Source: Sphingobacteriales bacterium
GTDB taxonomy: Bacteria > Bacteroidota > Bacteroidia > Chitinophagales > JADIYW01
Reading direction: 5' to 3'
Assembly: GCA_016721245.1 (NCBI GenBank)
Contig: JADKIQ010000004.1
Location: 62,001 to 126,000 of the forward strand
Length of the DNA: 64,000 bases
A program made the position numbers and the translations under genes. A model generated the notes under the pieces. It had not been told where the DNA came from. It did no database searches and worked only from the letters and a program-made list of their open reading frames with translations. Below are positions 51,409 to 60,632 of the stretch, piece after piece. How positions within the stretch are numbered: position 1 is the stretch's first letter; the number at the start of each line of letters is the position of its first letter.

Positions 51409-52245
51409 TTAAATCTCTTCTAACTTCATCAGTTTATCAAATTCTATGCCTCTTTCCGTGCGTTTCAGGGTACAGCATTCCACCTCCTTGTCGTGCTCGA
51501 AGAATAAGATGTGGTCGTTCTCGTAGGCTTTTTCCAGAAAGATGGTTTTTTCCTGCAAGGTATCCATCGGTCGAATGTCGTAGGCCATGATGTACGGCAG
51601 TTTAATGTGATGATGCGACGGAATCAAATCGGCACAGTAGGAGATGGTTTGTTTTTTCTTGTAGATATGACACAACATCATGGATTCGGTATGGCCGTTT
51701 ACGTATTCAATTTCTATGTTTTCCATGCCGAGTTCTTCGTTTTCCGTAAACTTTAATTTTCCGGAGTTAAAGATTTCAGATAAATATTCTTTCAGGTAGG
51801 AAGCTTTTTCGCGGGCATTCGGATTCAGCGCGGATTTCCATTGTGTGTACGATGACCAGTGTGTGGCATTTGGAAAGCGCAAGGTTGGTTTGCCGCTGCC
51901 ATTATCTTTCAGGGCCCCGATGCAATGATCGAAATGCAGGTGTGTCAGAAATACATCCGTAATATCTTCCGGAGTATAGCCGTGTTTTGCCAATGATTTT
52001 TCCAGCGTGTCCTCTCCGAAAGGCTGGTAGCGTTTGCGATAAGTATCGTCGATGAAATCGCCCATGCCGGTATCAATCAGCACTAGTCTGTTCTGGTCTT
52101 CCACCAAAAGGCAGCGCATGGCCCAGGTACACATATTTTGTTCATCCGGCGGATTCAGCTTTTGCCATAAAGTTTTTGGCACCACACCAAACATCGCACC
52201 GCCGTCTAATTTGAAATAACCCGTATCTATCGTATATAATTTCAT
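51409..52245 (-). CDS. MBL-fold metallo-hydrolase
   Basis: 278 residues. The metal-binding motif HxHxDH is present as LTHLHFDHC, with YVNGHTESM (second His) and CADLIPSHHHI (Asp and later His). The class is similar to N-acyl-homoserine-lactonase-type/AttM hydrolases, but the substrate is unknown. Alone, divergent from nothing nearby. Confidence 0.9.
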   Translation of the reverse strand: MKLYTIDTGYFKLDGGAMFGVVPKTLWQKLNPPDEQNMCTWAMRCLLVEDQNRLVLIDTGMGDFIDDTYRKRYQPFGEDTLEKSLAKHGYTPEDITDVFLTHLHFDHCIGALKDNGSGKPTLRFPNATHWSSYTQWKSALNPNAREKASYLKEYLSEIFNSGKLKFTENEELGMENIEIEYVNGHTESMMLCHIYKKKQTISYCADLIPSHHHIKLPYIMAYDIRPMDTLQEKTIFLEKAYENDHILFFEHDKEVECCTLKRTERGIEFDKLMKLEEI

Positions 52246-52392
52246 AAAGCAGAATTAGTAAGTAAATATAAGAAGATATAGACAAATGAAAAATGTATTG
52301 TTTAGGTTTTACATTGTTTGCGAATAAACCAAAATGTAAAGCCTGAAAAATAAAAAATGGGTTGATTCTTTATAAAAACCAAGTATGAAATA

Positions 52393-52965
52393 TTACAACC
52401 AAACTGTTTTTTCTTCAGCAGATGTATTTCTGAAACCTTCCGCATGTTCTTTATCGGTATAACCTAAATACAAAAAACCTACAATTTTATCTTGTTCTAA
52501 AAAACCAAAATGTGTTTTTAAAGCCGGATGATAACACATGCCGCCTGTGCCCCAGTATGCCGCGATGTTTTTCTCCGCAGCAACTAACAATATATTTTGC
52601 ACTGCGCAGGCTGTTGCTGCCAGTTCTTCCTGTTCAGGAATATTATCTCGGTCGCCTCGTTTCATGGCAACAACAAAAAGATGGGAAGCATTGTCCGGTT
52701 TGTGTAAAAGGGTATCGTATTTCTTTTGTAAAAACTGTTCTTCCGGAGTTTCCTGTTTATATAAATTGGCATGTAACAGTCCGAATTGTTGAACACCTTC
52801 TTTGCCGGAGAATACAATAAATCGCCAGGGTTCGGTCATGCCATGTGTAGGCGCCCAGTTGGCAGCTTCCAGCAAGGTTTTGATATCATCCGCCGGAATG
52901 ATGGATCCGTTAAATTCTTCCGGTTTTACCGTTCTTCTTTGTTTTATAATTTGGGAAACGCTCAT
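52393..52965 (-). CDS. Nitroreductase family protein
   Basis: 190 residues from MSVSQIIKQRRTV (a TTG 9 nt upstream is possible). FMN-binding nitroreductase features: RRTVKPEEF, AANWAPTHGMTEPWRF, and late AAYWGTGGMCYHPALK. NAD(P)H-dependent reductase of quinones or nitro compounds. A TATTTTTG -7 box lies directly against the ATG. Confidence 0.9.
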   Translation of the reverse strand: MSVSQIIKQRRTVKPEEFNGSIIPADDIKTLLEAANWAPTHGMTEPWRFIVFSGKEGVQQFGLLHANLYKQETPEEQFLQKKYDTLLHKPDNASHLFVVAMKRGDRDNIPEQEELAATACAVQNILLVAAEKNIAAYWGTGGMCYHPALKTHFGFLEQDKIVGFLYLGYTDKEHAEGFRNTSAEEKTVWL

Positions 52966-52971
52966 ATGCAA

Positions 52972-52979
52972 CAAAAATA
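52972..52979 (-). promoter_or_regulatory. -7 box TATTTTTG for the nitroreductase gene
   Basis: Exact TAnnTTTG ending 7 nt before the ATG at 52965; leader would be only a few bases. Confidence 0.4.
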
Positions 52980-53044
52980 AACAATACGGGGTAAATAAAT
53001 CGCCTCAAGTACAATAATGTCTTTATTTTTACCTTTACTTATAA

Positions 53045-53245
53045 ATGCTGTTGAAACGAACTATACTATTTTATTGCTTATTTCTTAGCCTGACGTTTGT
53101 GGAAGCACAAATTGCACCCTCGCGTTATGACAGCGACTCAGGATTTTTGAAAATGCCTGTCAGTTCAGCTCCGGCAGATTACTCCTTGTATTCTAATTTA
53201 CGCAGTAAAATTATAACTATCACTTCAGATACGGTTACTGGTTGA
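53045..53245 (+). CDS. N-terminal fragment of the giant outer-membrane protein
   Basis: 67 codons starting MLLKRTILFYCLFLSLTFVEAQ, a signal peptide. The rest (APSRYDSDSGFLKMPVSSAP) runs to ITSDTVTG then TGA. The next frame is open from about 53233 (LLVDTVSIFPNSFVVRNL) and continues the protein. A one-base indel near 53233-53247 (GGTTACTGGTTGAT) is the likely cause. Confidence 0.7.
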   Translation: MLLKRTILFYCLFLSLTFVEAQIAPSRYDSDSGFLKMPVSSAPADYSLYSNLRSKIITITSDTVTG

Positions 53246-56200
53246 TACAGTCAGTATTTTTCCCAATTCATTTGTAGTCAGGAATTTGCGTACGGATGAA
53301 ATTATCCCGAAAGATAATTATGAACTGGATTATGCATCCGGAAAACTGATTTTTAAATCAGGGAATAAACCGGATTCTGTTTTAATCACTTACCGCTCAT
53401 TTCCAACTTTTTTAAAGAAGACTGTACAGCATAAAAATCCGGGTTTAATAAGGAAAGGTGATTCTCTTTTTTTTCAGCGGTTTTATTACCAGCCAAAAGC
53501 GGAACAAACGGCTTCCTTTCTGGATTTTGGCGGATTGAATTACAGCGGGAATTTTGCGCGTGGTATTCAGTTCGGCTCCAATCAGGATTTAACGCTCAAT
53601 TCAAACCTAGATTTGCGTTTAAGCGGAAAGATTGCCAACGGAATTGAGATAACAGCAGCATTAACGGATAATAATATTCCGTTGCAGCCAGACGGTACCA
53701 CGCAGCAATTACAGGATTTTGACAAAGTGTATATCCAACTGAAAAAAGATCCGCACACCATTATTGCCGGCGATTATAATCTGAAAAGTTTTGATAGTTA
53801 TTTTATGAAATTCTCTAAGCAATTGCAGGGCGGCAGTTATGTCAATAATTTACGATTTAAGAATGGCATGCGTTTGCAAACGTCCACTTCGCTGGCCGTC
53901 AGCAGAGGAAAATTTGCGCGTAATATTTTTCAAGGTTCAGAAGGGAATCAGGGGCCTTATCGTTTGGTGGGAAACAATAATGAAACATTTATTATTGTCC
54001 TGGCTGGTAGTGAAAAAATATTTGTAGATGGTGTTCGCCTGCAGCGGGGAGAGTTGCTGGATTACATTATGGACTACAATACCGGTGAATTGATTTTTAT
54101 GCCTCGGTTTTTAATCACGAAAGATTCACGTATTGTGGTAGAATTCGAGTATTCTGACAGAAATTATTTCAGAACGACAGTACATGAAGGAATTAATTTT
54201 CAATGGAAGAAACTAACCGTGTTTACGCAGGTTTATGCAGAACAGGATGCAAAAAGCAAACCGATTACCAATACTATATCCGATAGCACCAAAGAGTATT
54301 TGGCAAGTATCGGGAATGATATTTCCAATGCGTTTATTTCCGGCATACGGGAAACTGCTTTCGACCCGAACCGGGTACAGTACAGAATCCTGGATTCTAC
54401 GGTCAATTCCGTTATTTATGATTCCGTCTTTGTGTATGAAACTAATCCGGACAGTGCTAAGTATTTACTGACCTTTTCTTACGTGGGGCCGAATAAAGGA
54501 AATTATATTCCGACCAAAAATTCCAATAATGTCAGGGTCTATCAATGGGTGGCACCTGTTGGCGGCATACCACAGGGTGCTTATGAGCCCCTTATTTTAC
54601 TGGTCACGCCAAAGAGTCAGTTGTTATTTACATTTGGTGCAAGTTATCAGATAGACGCTAAGACAAAAGTGCGGGCGGAGATGGCATTTTCTAATTTTGA
54701 TAAAAATCTATTTTCACCCATTGGTAAAAAAGAAAACAAAGGTTACGCTGCAAATGTACAGCTAAACAGAGTGGATTCTTTTCATCACAATTTAGTATTG
54801 ACCAATTCGGTAAATTATGAATTCAAATCTCAGAATTTTCAGCAGATTGAACCTTACCGCAATGTTGAATTTATACGCGACTGGAACGTGGTGAACCAGC
54901 TGAATTTAACGGAACATATTGCACGTTACCAGACGGGCTTACTGGATATTAAACACAATATCAGTGCAGGATATAAATTTTCCACTTTCATTCGTCAGCA
55001 GAAATATAAGGGTTTTGAAAACTGGCTGACTTTTGCCACCAACTATAAAAATTTAAAAATCAATGCAGATGTCAGAATCCTGAACTCACAGGATTCATTG
55101 AATAAGTCAACTTTTTTCCGTCCATCATTTACCGCTTCTTATTCCATATCAAAAGTGCGGGGACTGGGTTTTGGAGTTGGATTTTTTCAGGAGAATAATG
55201 TGTTTAAAAACAGAGCTACCAATACATTGCAATCGAATTCATTCCGTAATGACAATGCTTCCTTTCAGTTCTTTATGCCGGATTCTGCCAAATGGAATTT
55301 TATGCTGGAATATAAATTCAGAAATGATGTGGAAGTGAAAAACGGAGCGTTTAAAGATTCCACCATGGCGCATACGGTTGAGTTCCGCGGTGGTGCAAGT
55401 CAGTTGAAGAATCAGAGTTTTAACTGGACATTTACCTACAGAAATTTAATGGTAAAAGATACTACGATACAGCAAAAACCGGAACAAACTTTTTTAGGAA
55501 GAACGGAATATGGTGCAAGAATTAAAAAAGGATTTTTGCGACTAAATTTTATTTATGAATTAGGCGGCGGACGTGAACGGGTAAGGCAGTTTACGTATGT
55601 GGAAGTTCCTTCGGGACAAGGCTATTTTAAATGGATAGACCAGAATCAGGATGGTGTGCGCGAACTGAATGAGTTTGTGCCATCACAGTTTAACGACAGC
55701 GCGCAGTTTGTACGGGTACTTACTGATTTGAATGAGTATGTGCGTGCGAATTCAACTTCTTACACGCAAAATATTACCATTCAACCCAAAACTATCTGGT
55801 TCAATCAAACGGGATTTAAGAATTTTATGTCCAAATTGACATTGCAGTCTTATATGCAAATCCGACGAAAAACGTACAAAGGAAATCCGTTTAAAGTGTT
55901 TAATCCGTTTGTATTTAAAACAGCAGATTCCAATACCATCACATTGAATTCGAGCGTCAGGAATACCTTTATTTTTAATTCCGGAGATCCGATTTATTCG
56001 TTCTCCTTTACCAATCAATTAGTGAATGATAAAGTCTTGCTGATAAACGGTTTTGATACGCGCAACCGAATGGATAATATTTTAGAAGGATATTATAACC
56101 TGAGTCAGAAGTTTACTTTGAATATGAAATTCATGCAATCTAGATTGGCTTTGGTGTCAGATTATTTCAGCGCAAATGATTATAAAATAAGGAGTTATTA

Positions 56201-56591
56201 TCTTGAGCCAAAGTTTACTTATAATTATAAAACAATGGTGCGAACTTCGATTAATTATGGTTTTACACGGAAAAAGAATGAAGCCGGACTGGGTGGAGAG
56301 AAAGCGCTTGCTAATAAACTGGAGTTTGAGTTGCGTTACAGTAAAGCCACCAAAAATACGCTGGAAGCTAAATTCTCCTTTGTGCTGGTAAAATATAATG
56401 GGGAAAACGGCACCACTAAAGCGTATACAATCTTAGAAGGATTACAGCCCGGCAAAAACTATATCTGGAGTGGCACTTACACCAGAAACATTTCACAGAA
56501 TTTAGAATTAAGCTTAACCTACGAAGGCAGAAAAACCGGTACCGCCCGATTGGTAAATACCGGCAGAGCACAGTTGAGAGCGGTGTTTTAA
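53235..56591 (+). CDS. Giant outer-membrane beta-barrel protein (SprA-like motif), main fragment
   Basis: About 1118 codons. The N-terminal part (DEIIPKDNYELDYASGKLIF) is followed by FGGLNYSGNFARGIQFGSNQ and GIEITAALTDNNIPLQPDGT plus TQQLQDFDKVYIQL. The same order of motifs is known in the T9SS gliding protein SprA (GSVSRGIxxGNNQD, NIPIQPEGTTQQLQEFDKV). Long alternating beta-strands with aromatic ends make up the rest to the C-terminus (QLRAVF). It is smaller than SprA (about 2400 residues) and appears to be a separate Bacteroidota family. The frame stays in register upstream to about 53233. The stop overlaps the lysC stop (TTAA). Confidence 0.75.
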   Translation, partial: LLVDTVSIFPNSFVVRNLRTDEIIPKDNYELDYASGKLIFKSGNKPDSVLITYRSFPTFLKKTVQHKNPGLIRKGDSLFFQRFYYQPKAEQTASFLDFGGLNYSGNFARGIQFGSNQDLTLNSNLDLRLSGKIANGIEITAALTDNNIPLQPDGTTQQLQDFDKVYIQLKKDPHTIIAGDYNLKSFDSYFMKFSKQLQGGSYVNNLRFKNGMRLQTSTSLAVSRGKFARNIFQGSEGNQGPYRLVGNNNETFIIVLAGSEKIFVDGVRLQRGELLDYIMDYNTGELIFMPRFLITKDSRIVVEFEYSDRNYFRTTVHEGINFQWKKLTVFTQVYAEQDAKSKPITNTISDSTKEYLASIGNDISNAFISGIRETAFDPNRVQYRILDSTVNSVIYDSVFVYETNPDSAKYLLTFSYVGPNKGNYIPTKNSNNVRVYQWVAPVGGIPQGAYEPLILLVTPKSQLLFTFGASYQIDAKTKVRAEMAFSNFDKNLFSPIGKKENKGYAANVQLNRVDSFHHNLVLTNSVNYEFKSQNFQQIEPYRNVEFIRDWNVVNQLNLTEHIARYQTGLLDIKHNISAGYKFSTFIRQQKYKGFENWLTFATNYKNLKINADVRILNSQDSLNKSTFFRPSFTASYSISKVRGLGFGVGFFQENNVFKNRATNTLQSNSFRNDNASFQFFMPDSAKWNFMLEYKFRNDVEVKNGAFKDSTMAHTVEFRGGASQLKNQSFNWTFTYRNLMVKDTTIQQKPEQTFLGRTEYGARIKKGFLRLNFIYELGGGRERVRQFTYVEVPSGQGYFKWIDQNQDGVRELNEFVPSQFNDSAQFVRVLTDLNEYVRANSTSYTQNITIQPKTIWFNQTGFKNFMSKLTLQSYMQIRRKTYKGNPFKVFNPFVFKTADSNTITLNSSVRNTFIFNSGDPIYSFSFTNQLVNDKVLLINGFDTRNRMDNILEGYYNLSQKFTLNMKFMQSRLALVSDYFSANDYKIRSYYLEPKFTYNYKTMVRTSINYGFTRKKNEAGLGGEKALANKLEFELRYSKATKNTLEAKFSFVLVKYNGENGTTKAYTILEGLQPGKNYIWSGTYTRNISQNLELSLTYEGRKTGTARLVNTGRAQLRAVF

Positions 56592-57841
56592 GCCAGCAAT
56601 CCCTGATAAGTACTTAATCTGCGTTGCTCCAGGATGGCATTTCTGTCATTCTTAAACTTATTGATGTATTCAAAATTCGTGTAGTGACGAATGGTTAGAA
56701 TGGTCAGTTTTTCGTCGATGGAAAAATCGAACTGATTTTGTAAGGCTGCTTTAACTTTCTCAATTTTCTCTGGAATGTTATCTACCACCGCTTCAAAAGA
56801 AATGGCACCTTGTTGCATCATGTTCAGCTTCAGGTTAGCTTTAGAAAAGGAGGAAAATATTTCCGCCACAATTTCATCTTCCACAAAGGAGAAGTCTTTC
56901 GTGTGCAGGGTAATCAAGGCCTGATCATTTTTTACGATACGGATAGGAGGTAAGTTGTTGTCGCTGCCACCAACAATGGTACCTTTTCCTTCCGGATTGA
57001 TAAAGGATTTTACCAGCAATGGAATATTCTTATTTTGCAGCGGTTTAATGGTTTTCGGGTGAATTACCGTTGCGCCGTAAAACGTCATCTCCACAGCTTC
57101 ATTGAAAGAAATCTCGTCAATAAAAACAGCATCCTCAAATACACGTGGGTCGCCGTTCATGACGCCCGGAACATCTTTCCATATCGTTTGATTTTCCGCA
57201 TCCAGCATATTTGCAAAAATGGCAGCCGTGTAATCAGAACCTTCGCGTCCTAAGGTGGTCGTGCAGTTTTCAGCCGTACAGCCAATAAAACCTTGCGTTA
57301 CAACGATACTTCCGCTTGCGAGCGGTTTTACCACACTATTCATTAATGATTGTGTTTGTTTCCAGTCCACAACCGCTTCGCGATATGTATCATCGGTTTT
57401 CATCACATCACGCACATCCAGCCAGCTGTTTTTTACGCCCACTTCATTCAGGTAAGCACTTAAAATCACGGAAGAAATCAATTCACCCTGTGATACAATC
57501 TGGTCGTACACATAATTATAACTTTCCTTTCTGTCTTCTTCCAGTTGCCAGTCTACTTCTGCGTAAATATTTTGCAGTTTGTCAAATACCTCATGGGTTT
57601 CATTGCCGAATAATTCCAGGCAAATCTGATGATGGTTTTTCTTGACCACTTCAAATGCAGCTTTTGCATCTGTATTATCAAAATATGCTTTAATGACCAC
57701 TTCCAGTGCATTGGTAGTTTTTCCAGTTGCGGAAACCACCACCACTAAATCTTTCTCGCCGTATTTTTGTATGATAGACGCTACATTTTTTACACCTGCC
57801 GCATCTTTCACCGATGCACCTCCGAATTTGTATACTTTCAT
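56588..57841 (-). CDS. lysC: Aspartate kinase (monofunctional)
   Basis: 417 residues. Start MKVYKFGGASVKD is the kinase signature. Later GREGSDYTAAIFANMLDAE and the ACT region (ALITLHTKDFSFVEDEIV) are present. It phosphorylates aspartate for lysine, threonine and methionine synthesis. Length fits a short Bacteroidota aspartate kinase with an incomplete ACT pair; no homoserine dehydrogenase is fused. Confidence 0.94.
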   Translation of the reverse strand: MKVYKFGGASVKDAAGVKNVASIIQKYGEKDLVVVVSATGKTTNALEVVIKAYFDNTDAKAAFEVVKKNHHQICLELFGNETHEVFDKLQNIYAEVDWQLEEDRKESYNYVYDQIVSQGELISSVILSAYLNEVGVKNSWLDVRDVMKTDDTYREAVVDWKQTQSLMNSVVKPLASGSIVVTQGFIGCTAENCTTTLGREGSDYTAAIFANMLDAENQTIWKDVPGVMNGDPRVFEDAVFIDEISFNEAVEMTFYGATVIHPKTIKPLQNKNIPLLVKSFINPEGKGTIVGGSDNNLPPIRIVKNDQALITLHTKDFSFVEDEIVAEIFSSFSKANLKLNMMQQGAISFEAVVDNIPEKIEKVKAALQNQFDFSIDEKLTILTIRHYTNFEYINKFKNDRNAILEQRRLSTYQGLLA

Positions 57842-57874
57842 TTTGTTTAGTAATTAGATATGAGCCAAAAGCCA

Positions 57875-58267
57875 TTAGGGGATTTGCTCTTTGTTTGTAA
57901 TATTGTTTTCTAAAGTTGAAATAAGTTTATTAAGCATTTTGCTAATTTCTGTAACTAATAAATCTATTTCTTTGTGTTCATCATTTGTTAAGAAATTTAG
58001 TTTATTAGATACAATTAATAAGGATTGGGTTTCCAATAAAGAACCACGACTTATTTTTAAAAATTGTATGTAGTTTTTAGTACTGTTTCTGCCCCAGCCT
58101 TCAGCAATATTTGATGAAATAGAAACAGATGCTCTGCGAATCTGGTTAGTAATACCAAATTTTTCTGAATCAGGGAAATTGGCTGTTAAACGGTATAATT
58201 CAGTACATAAATAAATAGATTTTTTCCATACAATTAAATCCTGATATGATTTTATAGATTCACCCAT
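57875..58267 (-). CDS. Four-helix-bundle protein (23S rRNA intervening-sequence protein family)
   Basis: 130 residues. YQDLIVWKKSIYLCTELYRL, NQIRRASVSISSNIAEGWGR and FLKISRGSLLETQSLLIVS are the family signature. These proteins occur within 23S rRNA intervening sequences in some bacteria and as free-standing genes in many Bacteroidota; function is uncertain. Here it is an isolated gene between lysC and a GNAT gene. The upstream region has AAAAAGGCAAAAGAG, similar to the AAAGGC tracts elsewhere in the window. Confidence 0.88.
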   Translation of the reverse strand: MGESIKSYQDLIVWKKSIYLCTELYRLTANFPDSEKFGITNQIRRASVSISSNIAEGWGRNSTKNYIQFLKISRGSLLETQSLLIVSNKLNFLTNDEHKEIDLLVTEISKMLNKLISTLENNITNKEQIP

Positions 58268-58302
58268 CTCTTTTGCCTTTTTCCTAATGACTTATGCCTG
58301 AT

Positions 58303-58767
58303 TTATAAATTTTCTTTTTCTATTTTGACTGTAATCCAGGTTTTATCGAACGTTACCGGATATTTTTTATAAAAATTAATGGCGTTTTCATTCCAGTCCA
58401 GCACATGCCAGCGCACCTGACTGATTCTTTCTTCTTTCGCAATGCTGATGAGTTCATCCATCAGTTTTTTGCCAATACCATGTTTTCTATATGCTTCTTT
58501 CACCACTAAGTCATCCAGATACAACATCGAACCTTTCCAGGAAGAATAACCGTAATAATATAACGCAATTCCAACAATGCTGCCATCTACTTCCGCTACT
58601 AAAACCTGAAATCTGGGATTCTTAGCTGTGCCTTCTTCCACAAACTTTTTTAAAGAATTGGAAGGTTCATTCGGCTCGTTTTCAAAAACAGCTAATTCTT
58701 TGATTAATTCATACACCTGTACAAAATCATTTGGCTCTGCTTTTCTTATCTCTATTGTCGTTTTCAT
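58303..58767 (-). CDS. GNAT N-acetyltransferase (diamine-acetyltransferase type)
   Basis: 154 residues. Acetyl-CoA motif EAYRKHGIGKKLMDEL, LYLDDLVV before it and RWHVLDWNENAINFYKKY after it follow the SSAT-like pattern (spermidine/spermine-type or thialysine acetyltransferases). Substrate not certain. Confidence 0.85.
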   Translation of the reverse strand: MKTTIEIRKAEPNDFVQVYELIKELAVFENEPNEPSNSLKKFVEEGTAKNPRFQVLVAEVDGSIVGIALYYYGYSSWKGSMLYLDDLVVKEAYRKHGIGKKLMDELISIAKEERISQVRWHVLDWNENAINFYKKYPVTFDKTWITVKIEKENL

Positions 58768-58874
58768 TTTTCGGACTGCTAAAATAGGTAAATACTTATT
58801 GCTTATCAGGCAATAGTTATTAAGGAATAATTAAAACGGAAGTGAATTTGCTCAAATAATAGCCCGCATATTTC

Positions 58875-58882
58875 TATATTTG
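58875..58882 (+). promoter_or_regulatory. -7 box TATATTTG for fbp
   Basis: Exact TAnnTTTG with a TTTG at 58847-58850 (24-nt spacer, longer than usual). It ends 19 nt before the fbp ATG. Confidence 0.5.
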
Positions 58883-58901
58883 TACACTTTAAAGTAAAAA
58901 T

Positions 58902-59954
58902 ATGCGTGTAATTACCTTTGATGAATTTATTGCGATTAATCAGGAAAAACATCCGGAAGCGACAGGAGAGTTGTCCGGTTTGCTGCGTGATATCGGTCTG
59001 GCTTCTAAAATTGTGAATAGAGATTTGAGCAAAGCAGGTCTGGTAGATGCCATTTTAGGAGATGCAAACGAGATAAATGTACAAGGCGAAGAAGTGAAGA
59101 AATTGGATATCATTGCCAATGAGGTTTTAAAAAAATGTCTGCAGAATAGCGGTCAGTGTTGTGGTATTGCCAGCGAGGAAGAAGAGGATTTTGTTGCCTT
59201 TAAAAACAGAAAAAAAGCAAAATATGTCGTGTTGTTTGACCCTTTGGATGGTTCTAGCAATATTGACGTGATTGCGCCGGTAGGAACTATTTTCTCGGTG
59301 TTTGAGCGCGTTTCAAAAGCAGGAGAATTGTGTACGCTGGAAGATTTTTTACAAACAGGAGAGAAGCAGGTTGCGGCGGGATATGTGATATATGGTTCTT
59401 CCACAATGTTGGTGTATACGACAGGTGAAGGGGTGAATGGATTTACTTTAGATCCGACAATTGGTGAGTTTTGTTTGTCACATCCGGATATAAAAACACC
59501 TGCGAGTGCGAAAACATATTCCGTAAATCAGGGGAATTATCATTCTTTTCCGGAGAACGTGAAAAAATTTGTGGATTATTGTCAGGACACTACCGATAAA
59601 AAAGCATTTTCATTGCGTTATATTGGCTCTATGGTGGCAGATTTTCACCGTAACTTACTGAAAGGCGGTATTTTTATGTATCCTGCAACGAAAGATTCGC
59701 CGAAAGGTAAACTGCGTTTGATGTATGAGTGTAATCCGATGGCATTTTTGCAGGAACAGGCCGATGGAAAAGCAACGAATGGTACACAGCGCATTTTAGA
59801 AATTGTACCGACTAAATTGCATCAGCGTACTGCGGTGTATATTGGTTCAAAAAAGTTTGTGGAGATGTTGGTTGGATTTAACAATGTTACGATTAATCCA
59901 GTTGAGCTTTTTGACTTTGTGAAAAACAAAATTTTCTCCAATCCCATTTTGTAA
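58902..59954 (+). CDS. fbp: Fructose-1,6-bisphosphatase, class 1
   Basis: 350 residues. GELSGLLRDIGLASKIVNRD starts the fold; the metal-binding motif is VLFDPLDGSSNIDV. Catalyses the last specific step of gluconeogenesis. The SLRYIGSMVADFHRNLLKGGIF region holds fructose-phosphate-binding residues, and the C-terminus PVELFDFVKNKIF is typical. Own promoter with a short leader. Confidence 0.96.
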   Translation: MRVITFDEFIAINQEKHPEATGELSGLLRDIGLASKIVNRDLSKAGLVDAILGDANEINVQGEEVKKLDIIANEVLKKCLQNSGQCCGIASEEEEDFVAFKNRKKAKYVVLFDPLDGSSNIDVIAPVGTIFSVFERVSKAGELCTLEDFLQTGEKQVAAGYVIYGSSTMLVYTTGEGVNGFTLDPTIGEFCLSHPDIKTPASAKTYSVNQGNYHSFPENVKKFVDYCQDTTDKKAFSLRYIGSMVADFHRNLLKGGIFMYPATKDSPKGKLRLMYECNPMAFLQEQADGKATNGTQRILEIVPTKLHQRTAVYIGSKKFVEMLVGFNNVTINPVELFDFVKNKIFSNPIL

Positions 59955-60628
59955 TCACTAAATTTTGTGTTTGGTGTATTTTGTAATTTGGGAGACTTTT
60001 CTCCAGAGTTAAAACAAATGGATAATTTATAATTATTAATTTCTTGTCGTAAATATACTCTGTTGTTGTGTATGAATTATCATGTGGTGAAAAGGATGTT
60101 GATTTAATTAGTAATTTATCTTTGTATATTTGTTCACGTCGTATGTTTTTTTTTTTATAAGGTAGATTGTATTTTAGGAGCCATATCATAAAAGATAAAT
60201 TAAGGTATCTAAAGGCCTTTGCAATATTGATTATGTAATTTTAAAGCTATAGATACTATTAAAACAGAATTCAGATTTTCTAAGCATTTGTAACTAAATA
60301 TAATGCTTGAACTAAGATTGTTTGCTGAAAGATATTTATATAAGTATTTGGATATTCTTTATTTTGTTGAATCTACTTTATATGAAATCTCTGCTTAGAG
60401 TTAGTTATATTTTTCCTTTAATGAATTGTTCTTTTATTAATATTTCAAAGTTGTAATCAATTTGAGTGGTTTAATTTAAGAAAAAAACCATATACTCTAA
60501 GATTTTATTTTTCACGATACTTAAAGGTTGTCATTTTTAATTTATATTGCGGATTTTTGCTTGAAATTTAAAGATTTCCTCAAATTATTTGCTAAAAGAA
60601 TTGTTAATCGTTAATCGTTAATTGTTCA
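59955..60628. other. 674-nt AT-rich spacer
   Basis: No convincing gene. A minus-strand frame at 59893-60189 (98 aa) overlaps fbp and has no recognised features. The right end (60597-60632) is a TTAATCGTTAATCGTTAATTGTTC simple repeat. There is no tRNA, terminator-like stem or sizable palindrome that I can see. Confidence 0.5.
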
Positions 60629-60632
60629 TCAC
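60597..60632. repeat. AATCGTTA microrepeat
   Basis: Tandem TTAATCG units (GTTAATCGTTAATCGTTAAT), then TGTTCATCACC. Related to tracts at 17420-17515 and 28752-28860. Confidence 0.6.

Noticed and set aside
59893..60189. 98-aa minus-strand frame at the end of fbp
   Set aside because: Overlaps fbp by 62 nt, very AT-rich, no signal, motif or operon partner; probably chance.
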